Shown: positions 8,788 through 17,409 of the stretch, piece by piece
Layout: the number at the start of each line of letters is the position of its first letter
How positions within the stretch are numbered: position 1 is the first letter of the stretch
Program-made: the position numbers and the translations under genes
The notes under the pieces: model-generated
The model's database searches: none
What the model was told of the DNA's origin: nothing
Seen by the model: only the letters and a program-made list of their open reading frames with translations
Source of the DNA: KBS50 sp042666615
Lineage (GTDB): Bacteria > Actinomycetota > Actinomycetes > Mycobacteriales > Micromonosporaceae
Assembly (NCBI RefSeq): GCF_042666615.1
Contig: NZ_JBHTDD010000027.1
Span: 35,953 to 99,952 of the forward strand
Length of the DNA: 64,000 nucleotides
Reading direction: 5' to 3'

Positions 8788-9629
8788 CCCGCCGAGGCCG
8801 GAGCGCCGGTCGAACCGGGAGCCTCCTGTGCCGATTGGCCGTCCCGGGGGTTCTGCACCGCCGCTCCAACGAGGAACCCACCGGTGACGGTTGCCAACCG
8901 GCGGCCCGCACCGTCGTACGCGGTGAGCGTCAGCCCCCCAGGGCCCTCGGATTCGACCGCTCCGGCGTCGGCGTCAGGTGGCGACGGTGTGGCCGGCCGT
9001 CGGACCCAGAAAAGGGTCCAACCGGTGGCCTCGTTCAGGCTGATGGTGGCGTCGGCCGCCCGACCCCCGGAGGCCACCGTGACGGCGCCCGCCCGACCGG
9101 CGTACACGCCCACGTCGAGAACGTCCGTCCCCCCCAGCGCGAGTTGGGCGCTGTAGAACCTGAATGTCGGGTCACCACCGCGCTTCCCGGCGATGTCCCC
9201 GTTCGGCGCGCGTACCAGGTCGACCGTGTCCCACACTCCGCGGGTGCCGGTGACGCGATCCCGGAACTCGACACCGAAGAGCGGGTTGTCGGGGAATCCG
9301 CCCAGGTTCAGCAGCACGTCCCAGCGCGGGGTGTTGTCCGCGGCGTTGAGCACGGCACCCGTCTCGACCGGTGTCCCGAGCGGGGCGACTGCCGGCCCGG
9401 TCGGACACGGCACCGCGCCGGCCTCGTACCGGGTTGACGAACCACCGGGAAGGCTGACCATCGGCACCGTCAACGCCCCGACAGCGAGCAGGGCCGACGC
9501 CGTCACCAGAGCGGCCCGACGCGTCCGAACCCGCCGCGCCCGGGTGCGGACGAGTTCGGCCGGCAGGTTTACGGAGAGACCGGCGGTCTCCGTCTCAAGC
9601 GCGTGACGCAGGTCGTCAACGTTCTTCAC
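8781..9629 (-). CDS. Membrane-anchored anti-sigma-like protein
   Basis: 282 residues. A short helical cytoplasmic N-terminus (VKNVDDLRHALETE) and a basic stretch RTRARRVRTRR precede one membrane helix (about residues 38-56, LVTASALLAVGALTVPMV). A beta-rich exported domain of about 220 residues follows. This is the layout of proteins encoded next to SigE-family sigma factors in Micromonosporaceae, inferred to act as anti-sigma or sensor proteins. The GTG at 9629 has AGGAG at a good distance and overlaps the sigma-factor stop as GTGA. That supports translational coupling and stoichiometric production with the sigma factor. Confidence 0.75.
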   Translation of the reverse strand: MKNVDDLRHALETETAGLSVNLPAELVRTRARRVRTRRAALVTASALLAVGALTVPMVSLPGGSSTRYEAGAVPCPTGPAVAPLGTPVETGAVLNAADNTPRWDVLLNLGGFPDNPLFGVEFRDRVTGTRGVWDTVDLVRAPNGDIAGKRGGDPTFRFYSAQLALGGTDVLDVGVYAGRAGAVTVASGGRAADATISLNEATGWTLFWVRRPATPSPPDADAGAVESEGPGGLTLTAYDGAGRRLATVTGGFLVGAAVQNPRDGQSAQEAPGSTGAPASAGC

Positions 9630-10177
9630 GGTGTCTCCTGACGCTGTACGGCGACGGCCGGCGGCTGGCGGTGCCGCCGAACGGGCGATCCCACGAACTC
9701 GGGGGAAACTCGGAGCTTGGCCAGGGCCCTGGCGTTCGTGCTCTTCACCGTGCCGACCGAGACGCCGAGTTCGTTCGCCGTGTCCTGTTCGGTGAGGTCG
9801 AGGAAGTACCGCAGGACGACGACCGCGCGTTCCCGCCGGGTGAGCCGGAGAAGTGAGCGGGTGACGCTGTCCCGCTGCGCGACGGCGCCGGCGTGGTCGG
9901 CAGCGTTCGACAGCTCGGGCACCCGGTCGGTGACGAGTTCCGCACGGCGGCGCAGCCCGCGCCACCAGTCGGTGTGCAGGTTGACAAGCGTGCGGCGGGC
10001 GTAGCCGAAGGCGTCCCCGGCCCGTACCCGAGGCCAGGCCAGATAGACCCGGGCCAGCGCTTCGGCCACCAGGTCCTCCGCGCGAGCCAGGTCACCGCCG
10101 GTGAGCAGGCAGCCCACCCGGAAGAGCCGATGTGAGCAGCCGCGGACGAACTCGTCAAAGCCTTCAGGCTCGGGCAT
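9626..10177 (-). CDS. SigE-family ECF RNA polymerase sigma factor
   Basis: 183 residues. Region 2 is visible as FDEFVRGCSHRLFRVGCLLTG and AEDLVAEALARVYLAWPRV, with RTLVNLHTDWWRGLRRR after it. Region 4 is LLRLTRRERAVVVLRYFLDL and TEQDTANELGVSVGTVKST. It would direct RNA polymerase to a small regulon, probably including its own operon. ATG at 10177 was chosen over the longer frame because AGAGG lies seven bases upstream. The gene is first in a three-gene operon with the anti-sigma-like and membrane proteins. The signal is not known. Confidence 0.88.
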   Translation of the reverse strand: MPEPEGFDEFVRGCSHRLFRVGCLLTGGDLARAEDLVAEALARVYLAWPRVRAGDAFGYARRTLVNLHTDWWRGLRRRAELVTDRVPELSNAADHAGAVAQRDSVTRSLLRLTRRERAVVVLRYFLDLTEQDTANELGVSVGTVKSTNARALAKLRVSPEFVGSPVRRHRQPPAVAVQRQETP

Positions 10178-10260
10178 CAACCAGCCTCTCGCTCCGGTGT
10201 CCACGGACGTACGGAATCCCGCGGCCGGAAGGTTGCGCCCCAGTGACGTCTGTCACCTGT

Positions 10261-10342
10261 CATCGCCAACCACCGGGCCGGGTACGCCAGCTCATTGGCC
10301 GACCGCCGCATGCGGCTGCCGAAGGCGTACGGACCGCGCTGA
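10261..10342 (+). pseudogene. Decayed copy of the GDPD 3' end
   Basis: A fragment matching the final 27 codons and stop of the phosphodiesterase at 7178-7259, with small indels that break the frame (for example an extra base near 10295). The repeat continues to 10391. It has no start and cannot encode the protein. Confidence 0.75.
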
Positions 10343-10468
10343 CCCGGGCCGGGGCGGCCGCCGGTGATCCAGTCTCACCGGTGGCCGTCCGATGTCCGGG
10401 TCTATTCCTTCGCCCGGCGCCGAACCGTCGGGCGGCTAACGTTCCCGCCGTACTCCGAAGGAGTGAGG

Positions 10469-10975
10469 ATGAGCGACGACGTACCGGTGACCGACAAGCG
10501 GCATCCGGCCCGGGTGATCGAGGAAATGGTCGAGAACGCCCTGCGGCTCGCGGAAACCTGGCCGGTCTGGGACGGTGAACCGATCCGCCGGGACGACCGG
10601 GTCTACACGCCACACAAGGCCATCCGGCGGATCGCCGACCACCTCGTCGACCACCTGGCCGAGTTCGAGGCACGGCTCGCCGGCCGGCCACCACTGCCGG
10701 ACCACTGGCACGCCTCGGCGATCACCACAGCGGCCGACCTGGCGCCGTTCACCGACGAGGATCTGGCCGAGGCCCGCAGCCGGCTGACCAGGTTGGCGCA
10801 GATCTGGTCGGTCCGGCTGTGCGCGGTCGACGACGAACGCCTCGACCGGCCGGAGGGCGAGGCATGGACGCTGCGCCAGGTCGCGTTCCACCTCGGCGGC
10901 AGCGTCTATTACGCCGACGCGGTCGGCGACCTGAGCCGGCCGTCCACCGCCATCGGAACGCCGGCTCGGCACTGA
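10469..10975 (+). CDS. DinB-like / mycothiol-dependent enzyme-like protein
   Basis: 168 residues, mostly alpha-helical, with a four-helix pattern: HPARVIEEMVENALRLAETW, PHKAIRRIADHLVDHLAEFE, EDLAEARSRLTRLAQIW and WTLRQVAFHLGGSVYYADAV. Histidines in helices 2 and 4 could form the metal site of the DinB/maleylpyruvate-isomerase-like superfamily, whose members often use mycothiol in actinomycetes. The substrate is not predictable. ATG at 10469 is preceded by GGAGTGAGG, which decides the start over the longer frame. It lies immediately after the decayed GDPD fragment. Confidence 0.55.
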   Translation: MSDDVPVTDKRHPARVIEEMVENALRLAETWPVWDGEPIRRDDRVYTPHKAIRRIADHLVDHLAEFEARLAGRPPLPDHWHASAITTAADLAPFTDEDLAEARSRLTRLAQIWSVRLCAVDDERLDRPEGEAWTLRQVAFHLGGSVYYADAVGDLSRPSTAIGTPARH

Positions 10976-11024
10976 CCCCGTTCCGTCCGGCAGGACCACC
11001 GCCAGCACGGACGGCGGACGTCGC

Positions 11025-11030
11025 GATAAT
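11025..11030 (+). promoter_or_regulatory. -10 hexamer of a leaderless transcript (GNAT gene)
   Basis: GATAAT, matching the TATAAT consensus at five of six positions and ending six bases before the GTG at 11037. Confidence 0.5.
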
Positions 11031-11036
11031 GGTCAG

Positions 11037-11564
11037 GTGGACGGCCACACGATCCGGGACCGGGAGCCGGCGGACCTGGACCGCTGTGTCGCGGTCCTCG
11101 CCGACGTGCATCGCCTCGACCGCTATCCGCTCAACTGGCCTGCCCACCCGGTCCGCTGGCTGTCCCCGGACAACGCGCTGCATGCCTGGGTGGCCGTGAC
11201 CGCGGACGATGTCGTGGTCGGTCACGTCGCCGTACACCGTCCCGAACCCCCGACCGGCGCTGCCTCGGTGGCTGCTGCCTCGACACGCGTGGCCGAGGTT
11301 GGCCGCCTGTTCGTCGCCCCGACCGCCCGCCGACACAATCTGGCGAGCAGGCTGTTGGGCGAGGCACGCCGATGGGCCACCGAGCGTCACCGCAGCCTCA
11401 CCCTGGAGATCGTCGATGATCCCCGGTCCGCCGCGGCGATCGCCGTCTATGAGCGGACCGGCTGGCAGCACACCGGGACCACCACCGCCGGCTGGACCAA
11501 CCCCGAAGGCGGCCCGGTACGGCTGCGCCGCTATGCGTTGGGTCTGTCTCCTGAGTCTCGGTGA
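11037..11564 (+). CDS. GNAT-family N-acetyltransferase
   Basis: 175 residues. The GNAT core is visible as AEVGRLFVAPTARRHNLASR (motif A, acetyl-CoA binding), then LLGEARRWATERHRSLTLEI and SAAAIAVYERTGWQHTG (motif B). It would transfer an acetyl group from acetyl-CoA to an amine in the cytoplasm; the substrate is unknown. The GTG at 11037 is preferred because a GATAAT hexamer ends six bases upstream and no Shine-Dalgarno is present. An out-of-frame ATG at 11029 is ignored. Confidence 0.85.
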   Translation: MDGHTIRDREPADLDRCVAVLADVHRLDRYPLNWPAHPVRWLSPDNALHAWVAVTADDVVVGHVAVHRPEPPTGAASVAAASTRVAEVGRLFVAPTARRHNLASRLLGEARRWATERHRSLTLEIVDDPRSAAAIAVYERTGWQHTGTTTAGWTNPEGGPVRLRRYALGLSPESR

Positions 11565-11627
11565 CGCGAGCGCGGCCTGCCACGGGCCCAGGAGACAGAC
11601 CCCGTCGCGGCTGCCCGGCACGGTGGG

Positions 11628-12524
11628 TCAGCGTTGTGCGCGGATCACCTCGTACAGTGCGGTCCAGTTCCTTTTCCCCATACCGGCGGCGATCGCCCGG
11701 TCGTAGTGCGACTTGACTGCCTTCGGGAGTTCGGCGTCCACACCGGACGCCTCACTGGTACGCAGGATGTGCTCGGCGGTGGCACCCATCATGAGAGCCG
11801 TGCTGAGGTCACCGGGGTGTTCGCCGGCCGCGAGTTCCCGGGCCAGGGACGCTCCGTCACCGACCATCGCCGGGATGTCGGTGAGCGTCTGCAACGCGTC
11901 GGGCAGGAAGTCCGCCGGGTCGACACCGGCCGAGGCGACGAGCGCGGTGGCGTGCAGCAGGCTCGACAGGGAGGTCAGGAACACGTCGAGGTGCGCCTGG
12001 TAGAACAGTTGCGCCAGGCCATGGTCGTCGCCGAGGTACTTCGGCATCCCGATCACGTTCAGCACCTGCTCGTGCCGGTCGTAAACGTCTCGCGGTCCGC
12101 TGTAGTACACGTAGGCGTCCGGGGTTCCGACGACGGGCGCGGGAACCATGACGCCGCCGGTGACGAAGTCCGCCCCGTGCCTGGCGGCCCAGTCGGCGGC
12201 GTCGCGGGAAGCTGCGGGCGTGTCCGAACTGAGATTCACAACGGTCCGACCCGCCAGCGCGCCCCCCTGCGCCGCGTCGTCGAGGATCGCGTACATCGCC
12301 GGGTAGTCGGTGAGGCTGAGGACGGTCAGCGGGCTCGCGGCGACCGCTTCCGCAGGCGTGCTGGCCAGTTTCGCGCCTGCCGCTACGAGCTCGTCCGCGC
12401 GGCCGGGGGTCCGGTTCCAGACGGTGAGCGGATGTCCGGCGCGCAGTAGTGCGGCGGCCATGGCTCGCCCCATGGGGCCGAGCCCGATGATGGTGACCGG
12501 CTGAGGAGGATCAGTTCTGTACAT
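11628..12524 (-). CDS. NAD(P)-dependent oxidoreductase, imine-reductase/beta-hydroxyacid dehydrogenase type (copy 1)
   Basis: 298 residues. The N-terminal Rossmann motif VTIIGLGPMGRAMAAALLRAG and NRT at the end of strand 2 indicate NADP(H) binding. FVTGGVMVPAPVVGTPDAYV replaces the usual DAPVSGG, and there is no catalytic lysine of the hydroxyacid dehydrogenases, as in imine reductases. The C-terminal helical domain begins near residue 165. It probably reduces a cyclic imine or related C=N/C=O bond. It follows a homologous gene (12615-13499) with a 90-base gap and is likely in the same operon. A GAAGGA site precedes the ATG. Confidence 0.78.
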   Translation of the reverse strand: MYRTDPPQPVTIIGLGPMGRAMAAALLRAGHPLTVWNRTPGRADELVAAGAKLASTPAEAVAASPLTVLSLTDYPAMYAILDDAAQGGALAGRTVVNLSSDTPAASRDAADWAARHGADFVTGGVMVPAPVVGTPDAYVYYSGPRDVYDRHEQVLNVIGMPKYLGDDHGLAQLFYQAHLDVFLTSLSSLLHATALVASAGVDPADFLPDALQTLTDIPAMVGDGASLARELAAGEHPGDLSTALMMGATAEHILRTSEASGVDAELPKAVKSHYDRAIAAGMGKRNWTALYEVIRAQR

Positions 12525-12614
12525 GGTGGTTCCTTCGCGATCGGATCGGTCGAGCGGCTGCGCCTGCAGCGGTCGCCCGCCCCGGGGTGGGTGGTCTGTG
12601 CCGCTCCTGCGGTG

Positions 12615-13499
12615 TCAGCGGACTGCGGCCGCTGGCGAACGCAGGCTCTCGTAGATGCGGGCGAACCCGTCCGCGCCGTAGCCCGCGTCGATCTGTCGCC
12701 GGATGAGCTGCTGCACCATCGCGACGGCAGACGGGTCGACGCCTTGCGCGACGCTGGCGTCGACGATGTCCCCGAGGTCGGAGAAAACCAGAGTCTGCTG
12801 GCCGGGGACGGTGTAGTCGCCACCGTCGATCACTTCGGCGTAGCCGTCGAACGCGGTGGTCATCGCGGTCAGCCAAGGTGCGGAGAGTGCGGCGAACCGG
12901 CGCGCCGGGATGCCGGCCGGAGCGACCATCGCCGCGCCGTGCAGGAATCCGGCGAACATGACGTACATGCCGGCGAGCATGGCCAGGTCAACGAGCGAGG
13001 CGAGACCGGCGTCCGACCCCTGGAATTCACTCCGGCCCCAGCGGTCCAGCACGTGCCGGTGCCGGTCGAAAGCCTCCTGCGCGCCGCTGTAGAGCACCAG
13101 CGAGTCGGGGCCGCCGATCATCTCCGGCACTGCCATGATCCCGCCGTCCACGTAGCGGGCACCTAGCCTCTCTGCCCACCCGGCCAGTTCCCGCGCCTGC
13201 GCAGGTGTGGTCGTCGTGACATTGACAATGGTCCGGCCGGCAAGGTCCGCGGCGACCGGGTCGAGGACCTCGTGGATCGACGCGTGGTCGAACAGGCACA
13301 CCACCACCAGTTCGCCAGCCCGCACCGCCTCGGCCGCCGTGCCGGCCTCGATCGCACCGGCCGCGACGAGGCCGTCGGCGCGGCCCGCGCTTCGATTCCA
13401 TATGGTGGTCCGGTGCCCGGCCTTGACGACGGCCGCTGCCAGCACGCCGCCCATCGCGCCCAGGCCGAGCACGCTCACGCGCTCAGGGTCCGTTTGCAT
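12615..13499 (-). CDS. NAD(P)-dependent oxidoreductase, imine-reductase/beta-hydroxyacid dehydrogenase type (copy 2)
   Basis: 294 residues, homologous to the downstream gene in domain order. It has the nucleotide motif VSVLGLGAMGGVLAAAVVKAG, NRSAGRADGLVAAGA, VNVTTTTPAQARELAGWAER and YVDGGIMAVPEMIGGPDSLV, then a helical dimerisation domain. The active-site lysine of hydroxyacid dehydrogenases is again not evident, favouring an imine-reductase-like activity. ATG at 13499 is set by GAGGAG seven bases upstream; the longer frame has no such site. A perfect inverted repeat of the HxlR-binding type lies 80 bases upstream, so the pair is probably induced by electrophile or redox stress. Confidence 0.78.
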   Translation of the reverse strand: MQTDPERVSVLGLGAMGGVLAAAVVKAGHRTTIWNRSAGRADGLVAAGAIEAGTAAEAVRAGELVVVCLFDHASIHEVLDPVAADLAGRTIVNVTTTTPAQARELAGWAERLGARYVDGGIMAVPEMIGGPDSLVLYSGAQEAFDRHRHVLDRWGRSEFQGSDAGLASLVDLAMLAGMYVMFAGFLHGAAMVAPAGIPARRFAALSAPWLTAMTTAFDGYAEVIDGGDYTVPGQQTLVFSDLGDIVDASVAQGVDPSAVAMVQQLIRRQIDAGYGADGFARIYESLRSPAAAVR

Positions 13500-13578
13500 C
13501 TTGCGCTCCTCGCAATTCTTGTCCTGGTTCAATCCTTTCCTTGCTCGGCCCTGCCTGCTAGTACGGACTTCAGAGTGG

Positions 13579-13602
13579 GGTACTTACCCTCGCGTAAGTA
13601 CC
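13579..13602 (-). promoter_or_regulatory. HxlR-type operator upstream of the imine-reductase pair
   Basis: GGTACTTAC (13579-13587) and GTAAGTACC (13594-13602) form a perfect 9-base inverted repeat with a 6-base spacer. GTACTTAC/GTAAGTAC palindromes are bound by HxlR/DUF24 redox regulators such as QorR and HypR. No such regulator is encoded in this window. Confidence 0.6.
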
Positions 13603-13726
13603 GGGGAGGCTGGGACTCATGGCAGCGGTCGAGACGGAGCAGGACGGGCTCGTGCAGCGGGAGGCTGCCGACCTGGTCCACGTCGACGCTCAGCGGTGAT
13701 CCGCTGGCGGCACCCGTTGCGGTGCT

Positions 13727-13803
13727 TGGAGCCCCCGGCCGGGATCGAACCGGCGACATCTCGCTTACAAGGCGAGTGCTCTGGCCAACTGAGCTACAGG
13801 GGC
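13727..13803 (-). tRNA. tRNA-Thr (anticodon TGT)
   Basis: The minus strand folds as a complete cloverleaf. The 5' acceptor strand GCCCCTG starts at 13803. The D-arm is TAGCTCAGTTGGC, the anticodon stem-loop CTCGCCTTGTAAGCGAG gives TGT, and the T-arm is GCCGGTTCGATCCCGGC. The discriminator T at 13730 is followed by genomically encoded CCA (13729-13727). It is the only tRNA I find in the window. Confidence 0.95.
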
Positions 13804-14175
13804 GTTGTTCGTGGTCAGCATAGCTACTGGCCGGTGATTATCCGGGCAGCGAGGGACTCGCGCGACAGGGAAGCGTCGGTTCCCCGACACACCACGTCAT
13901 GCCACGTAGCGGGCTCGTTCCAGAGCGCATCTGCTCCTGCGGCGATTGATGTCCTGCAGTGCCCGAGTGACCGTTATGTGCCCCAGGGCAAGCACCCCGC
14001 GAGATCCTGACCTTGGCACCGAAGAATTTTCCGTTTACGGTGCAGTGACACGGACGACACCCCGACGCTGCCTATCCCCGGCCGCCCGGCGCGCCGGCCG
14101 TGGGTCGGACACTCGTCCGGCCGCTCCTTCACTCGGATCGTCCGGCACGTTCCTGCCGGTGAAAGGAAGCCCCCC
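13804..14175. other. 372-base intergenic region, tRNA-Thr to msiK
   Basis: Divergent promoter region of the tRNA and the ABC ATPase gene. Short frames here lack coding character. The part around 14015-14045 is locally AT-richer (GAATTTTCCGTTTACGG) and may hold the msiK promoter. I see no clear operator, riboswitch or repeat. Confidence 0.4.
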
Positions 14176-15267
<1,092 letters not shown>

Positions 15268-15280
15268 TTCGATCGACCAG

Positions 15281-15312
15281 AAGGGGCGGCCCGCTGACAC
15301 GGGCCGCCCCTT
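15281..15312. terminator. Bidirectional hairpin terminator after msiK
   Basis: AAGGGGCGGCCCG (15281-15293) pairs perfectly with CGGGCCGCCCCTT (15300-15312) around a 6-base loop. The convergent pseudogene stops 18 bases beyond, so it can serve both strands. Confidence 0.85.
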
Positions 15313-15329
15313 CCTCGTGCCGCACCAAG

Positions 15330-16165
15330 CTATCGGTCGACATGCCCGAGCGAGCTTAGTAAATCCTCCGCCAGAGCGGAGGCGGCGGCAGAGACGACGG
15401 CCGGATCGCCGATTCCTTCCTCAGCCCTTCCCGCCATTACTGATCCTGGCGCAACGTGGCTCGCCGCGAAGAGCTCTTTGAGGAACACCAGGGCTTGATT
15501 GGTAACAGTTCCCGCCAGTTCGTCATCCAGCAGGGCCACCAAACTGGCCGCGAGCTTAGCTGTCGGCACGGCTACCAGCAGACGGAAGACGTCATGCGCA
15601 TCCTTATCGACAAGGCGGAGAGGCGTGCCCTGTCGCTCCCCTAGCTTATGTAGCTTGGCGACCAGCAATGCGGCGGGACCAGCCACATTAGCTGTGTATA
15701 TCCTACTGTCCCCAGGGGCAAGCGTGTGCACCCTGACAGGCGCGTTGTCTACCACTGCGGCTTCCAATCCAACCGCTCTCCTCGCGACGCTCCTAGAGTG
15801 CGGCGGAATCTTGGCAGCGCGCCGACCGGAACCGCCAGCAAGCGCTTCCGGAACCATCAAATCGACGGGTATCCCTTTAGGATTCAGCCAGGCACCGGGT
15901 TGCTGCGTTCGTACGTCGAGATGGAATCCCGCCGACCGCATGGCCTCCTCTAACAACGGCACCTGCCCAAGGGACCGCGTTCCAATGCAAGATCACAATC
16001 CTTGGTCGCTTCCGCCAGCGCAACGGGTGCCGCTCCGGTGTGCATATAGATTGCCTGTGCTCCCACCACGATGACAGCATCGGCATGTTCCTTGAGTGCA
16101 TCCAGGGCGTCCAGCAGCGCGCTACGCGCGGCTACCAGCAGGTTGCCGTCGCCATGACGACTCAT
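15330..16165 (-). pseudogene. Frameshifted AbiEii-like nucleotidyltransferase
   Basis: Two frames read as one protein. The N-terminal part (to about 15950) contains LLVAARSALLDALDAL, VIVVGAQAIYMHTG and EATKDCDLAL, a nucleotidyltransferase-like G-x-x-x...DxD pattern. The C-terminal part continues as VPLLEEAMRSAGFHLDVRTQ in another frame. The break is near 15963-15968, where one missing base in the GGGCAGGTG context would explain the switch. Without the shift the protein would be about 280 residues, as for AbiEii-like toxin partners. It overlaps the end of the upstream AbiEi-like gene by 44 bases. GC is lower than the neighbours and a TTA codon is present, which suggests acquisition. A sequencing error cannot be excluded. 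Confidence 0.7.
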
Positions 16166-17252
16166 GCCTCTCCATCCAATCAAGGACTTCCTGGCCCTCG
16201 GCAGCGCTCCGCCCAGGGCCAGTCAGCAGATCGACAACGGCCTGGCTAGGAGCCACGAATGTCAGGCCGTCGTCCTGCTCCACGCGATCGAACACCACAT
16301 CGTACTTACCATGAGCTATCAACACATTCGCACCGCTATCGACAGGACGTAGGCTTAGTTTTTCAATTGTCTGACTCACGTCATCGACGTATGCCATCGC
16401 CAACCGAACGGGGGCGTAGGGGGCCAGCCGGTGAGCCGCCAGCGAACCTGTCAATGCGTAGCGAAGCCCTTGAGCATCGCGCAGACTTTCCTCTAGCGCA
16501 GGCAGACCCCGCGGAATCAAACATCTGGTCACACTGTTGCTGCTCTGGAAGCCGTAGTCTTCACTCCACCGCTCCAGTAAACGACGCCACTCGACCTCAA
16601 CTACCCGACCGCCCTGTCCACGCCTTAGAAGGGCCTCGCGCTCAAGGAATTCAACAACTCGGTACGTCGCGCCGGTCGAGGCTCCAGACAGGCGTATCAA
16701 TTCAGGGACCGTCATTGGCTCGACGAAGTCGATCAGGGCACGAACGACACGAGACGCCGGGGGGCCTTGGAGCGTCCCGCGCGGCCTGCCGGGTCCACGC
16801 CAAGGGTCCCGATCAGCACCCCTGTCGCGCATATACATTGCTGGCTGCTCAAGCCTCAAGTGCATGTTGCCGGTGGCGTCAACGTAGGACACCCCCCGTT
16901 CTTCCAGCCACGAGCGCACGGAAGAGCCGAGGTATCGCGCGGCGAGCAGAGGCATCGGACGGGCGACGCGAGGAAGGCGGTGGGACCGTATCCGGTCAAG
17001 TGCGGCGGCAAGGTCGCTCGTGACAAAGGAGCGCTTCGCCTCGATGAGGAAGACCGCAGTGGTTCCGTCAGGAGCGGTCAACTCAGCAACACCGTCGATC
17101 CGGCGCTCTGCCTCTTGATCACTGGAAAGGCGGATCGACCAGCCAGGCGGCAGGCGTTCCTGCACGAGCGTCATTGCACGCCGGAGGATGTCGACCTCTC
17201 GCTCTGGCGCTTCAGCGGGGGCCGTGCGTGAGGGTTGCACGCTCGCTCCCAT
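16122..17252 (-). CDS. AbiEi-like protein with a PD-(D/E)xK-like N-terminal domain
   Basis: 376 residues. The N-terminal third holds RRIDGVAEL, then 11 residues on, FLIEAKRSF: an acidic residue followed by E-x-K on the next strand, the signature spacing of restriction-endonuclease-like folds. A winged-helix region follows at about 165-235 (SRVVRALIDFVEPMTVPEL, SGASTGATYRVVEFLERE). The C-terminal part (LRYALTGSLAAHRLAPYAP onwards) resembles the body of type IV AbiEi antitoxins. The downstream partner is a nucleotidyltransferase, broken here. The likely role is repressor/antitoxin of an AbiE-like toxin-antitoxin or defence unit; nuclease activity is only an inference. GTG at 17255 and ATG at 17252 are both possible starts. 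Confidence 0.6.
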   Translation of the reverse strand: MGASVQPSRTAPAEAPEREVDILRRAMTLVQERLPPGWSIRLSSDQEAERRIDGVAELTAPDGTTAVFLIEAKRSFVTSDLAAALDRIRSHRLPRVARPMPLLAARYLGSSVRSWLEERGVSYVDATGNMHLRLEQPAMYMRDRGADRDPWRGPGRPRGTLQGPPASRVVRALIDFVEPMTVPELIRLSGASTGATYRVVEFLEREALLRRGQGGRVVEVEWRRLLERWSEDYGFQSSNSVTRCLIPRGLPALEESLRDAQGLRYALTGSLAAHRLAPYAPVRLAMAYVDDVSQTIEKLSLRPVDSGANVLIAHGKYDVVFDRVEQDDGLTFVAPSQAVVDLLTGPGRSAAEGQEVLDWMERHESSWRRQPAGSRA

Positions 17253-17273
17253 CACCTAGTTCTGGTAATTCGC

Positions 17274-17291
17274 CCGTTCCGCTCGGAACGG
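17274..17291. promoter_or_regulatory. Inverted repeat upstream of the AbiE-like pair
   Basis: CCGTTCC and GGAACGG (17274-17280, 17285-17291) form a perfect 7-base repeat with a 4-base spacer, about 20 bases before the start codon. AbiEi-type proteins repress their own promoters through inverted repeats, so this is a candidate autoregulatory operator. Confidence 0.4.
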
Positions 17292-17350
17292 AAACAGCCT
17301 ATATCCAGAATGGTGCTGGGTCGACGATTCCTCTGAACTTGGCACGTCGC

Positions 17351-17378
17351 TGGGCTGGACGGCCAATCCGGCCGCCCA
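17351..17378 (-). terminator. Possible terminator after rlmB
   Basis: TGGGC (17351-17355) and GCCCA (17374-17378) enclose complementary GGCC segments, giving an imperfect GC hairpin just beyond the rlmB stop. Confidence 0.35.
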
Positions 17379-17409
17379 GAAGGTGGACATACGACTCGTA
17401 CGGCACTCT

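Noticed and set aside
10261..10391. A second functional phosphodiesterase gene
   Set aside because: Only the last 27 codons are present, with frame-breaking indels and no start.
11029..11706. Alternative ATG at 11029 for the GNAT gene
   Set aside because: It is in a different frame and its product lacks the acetyltransferase motifs.
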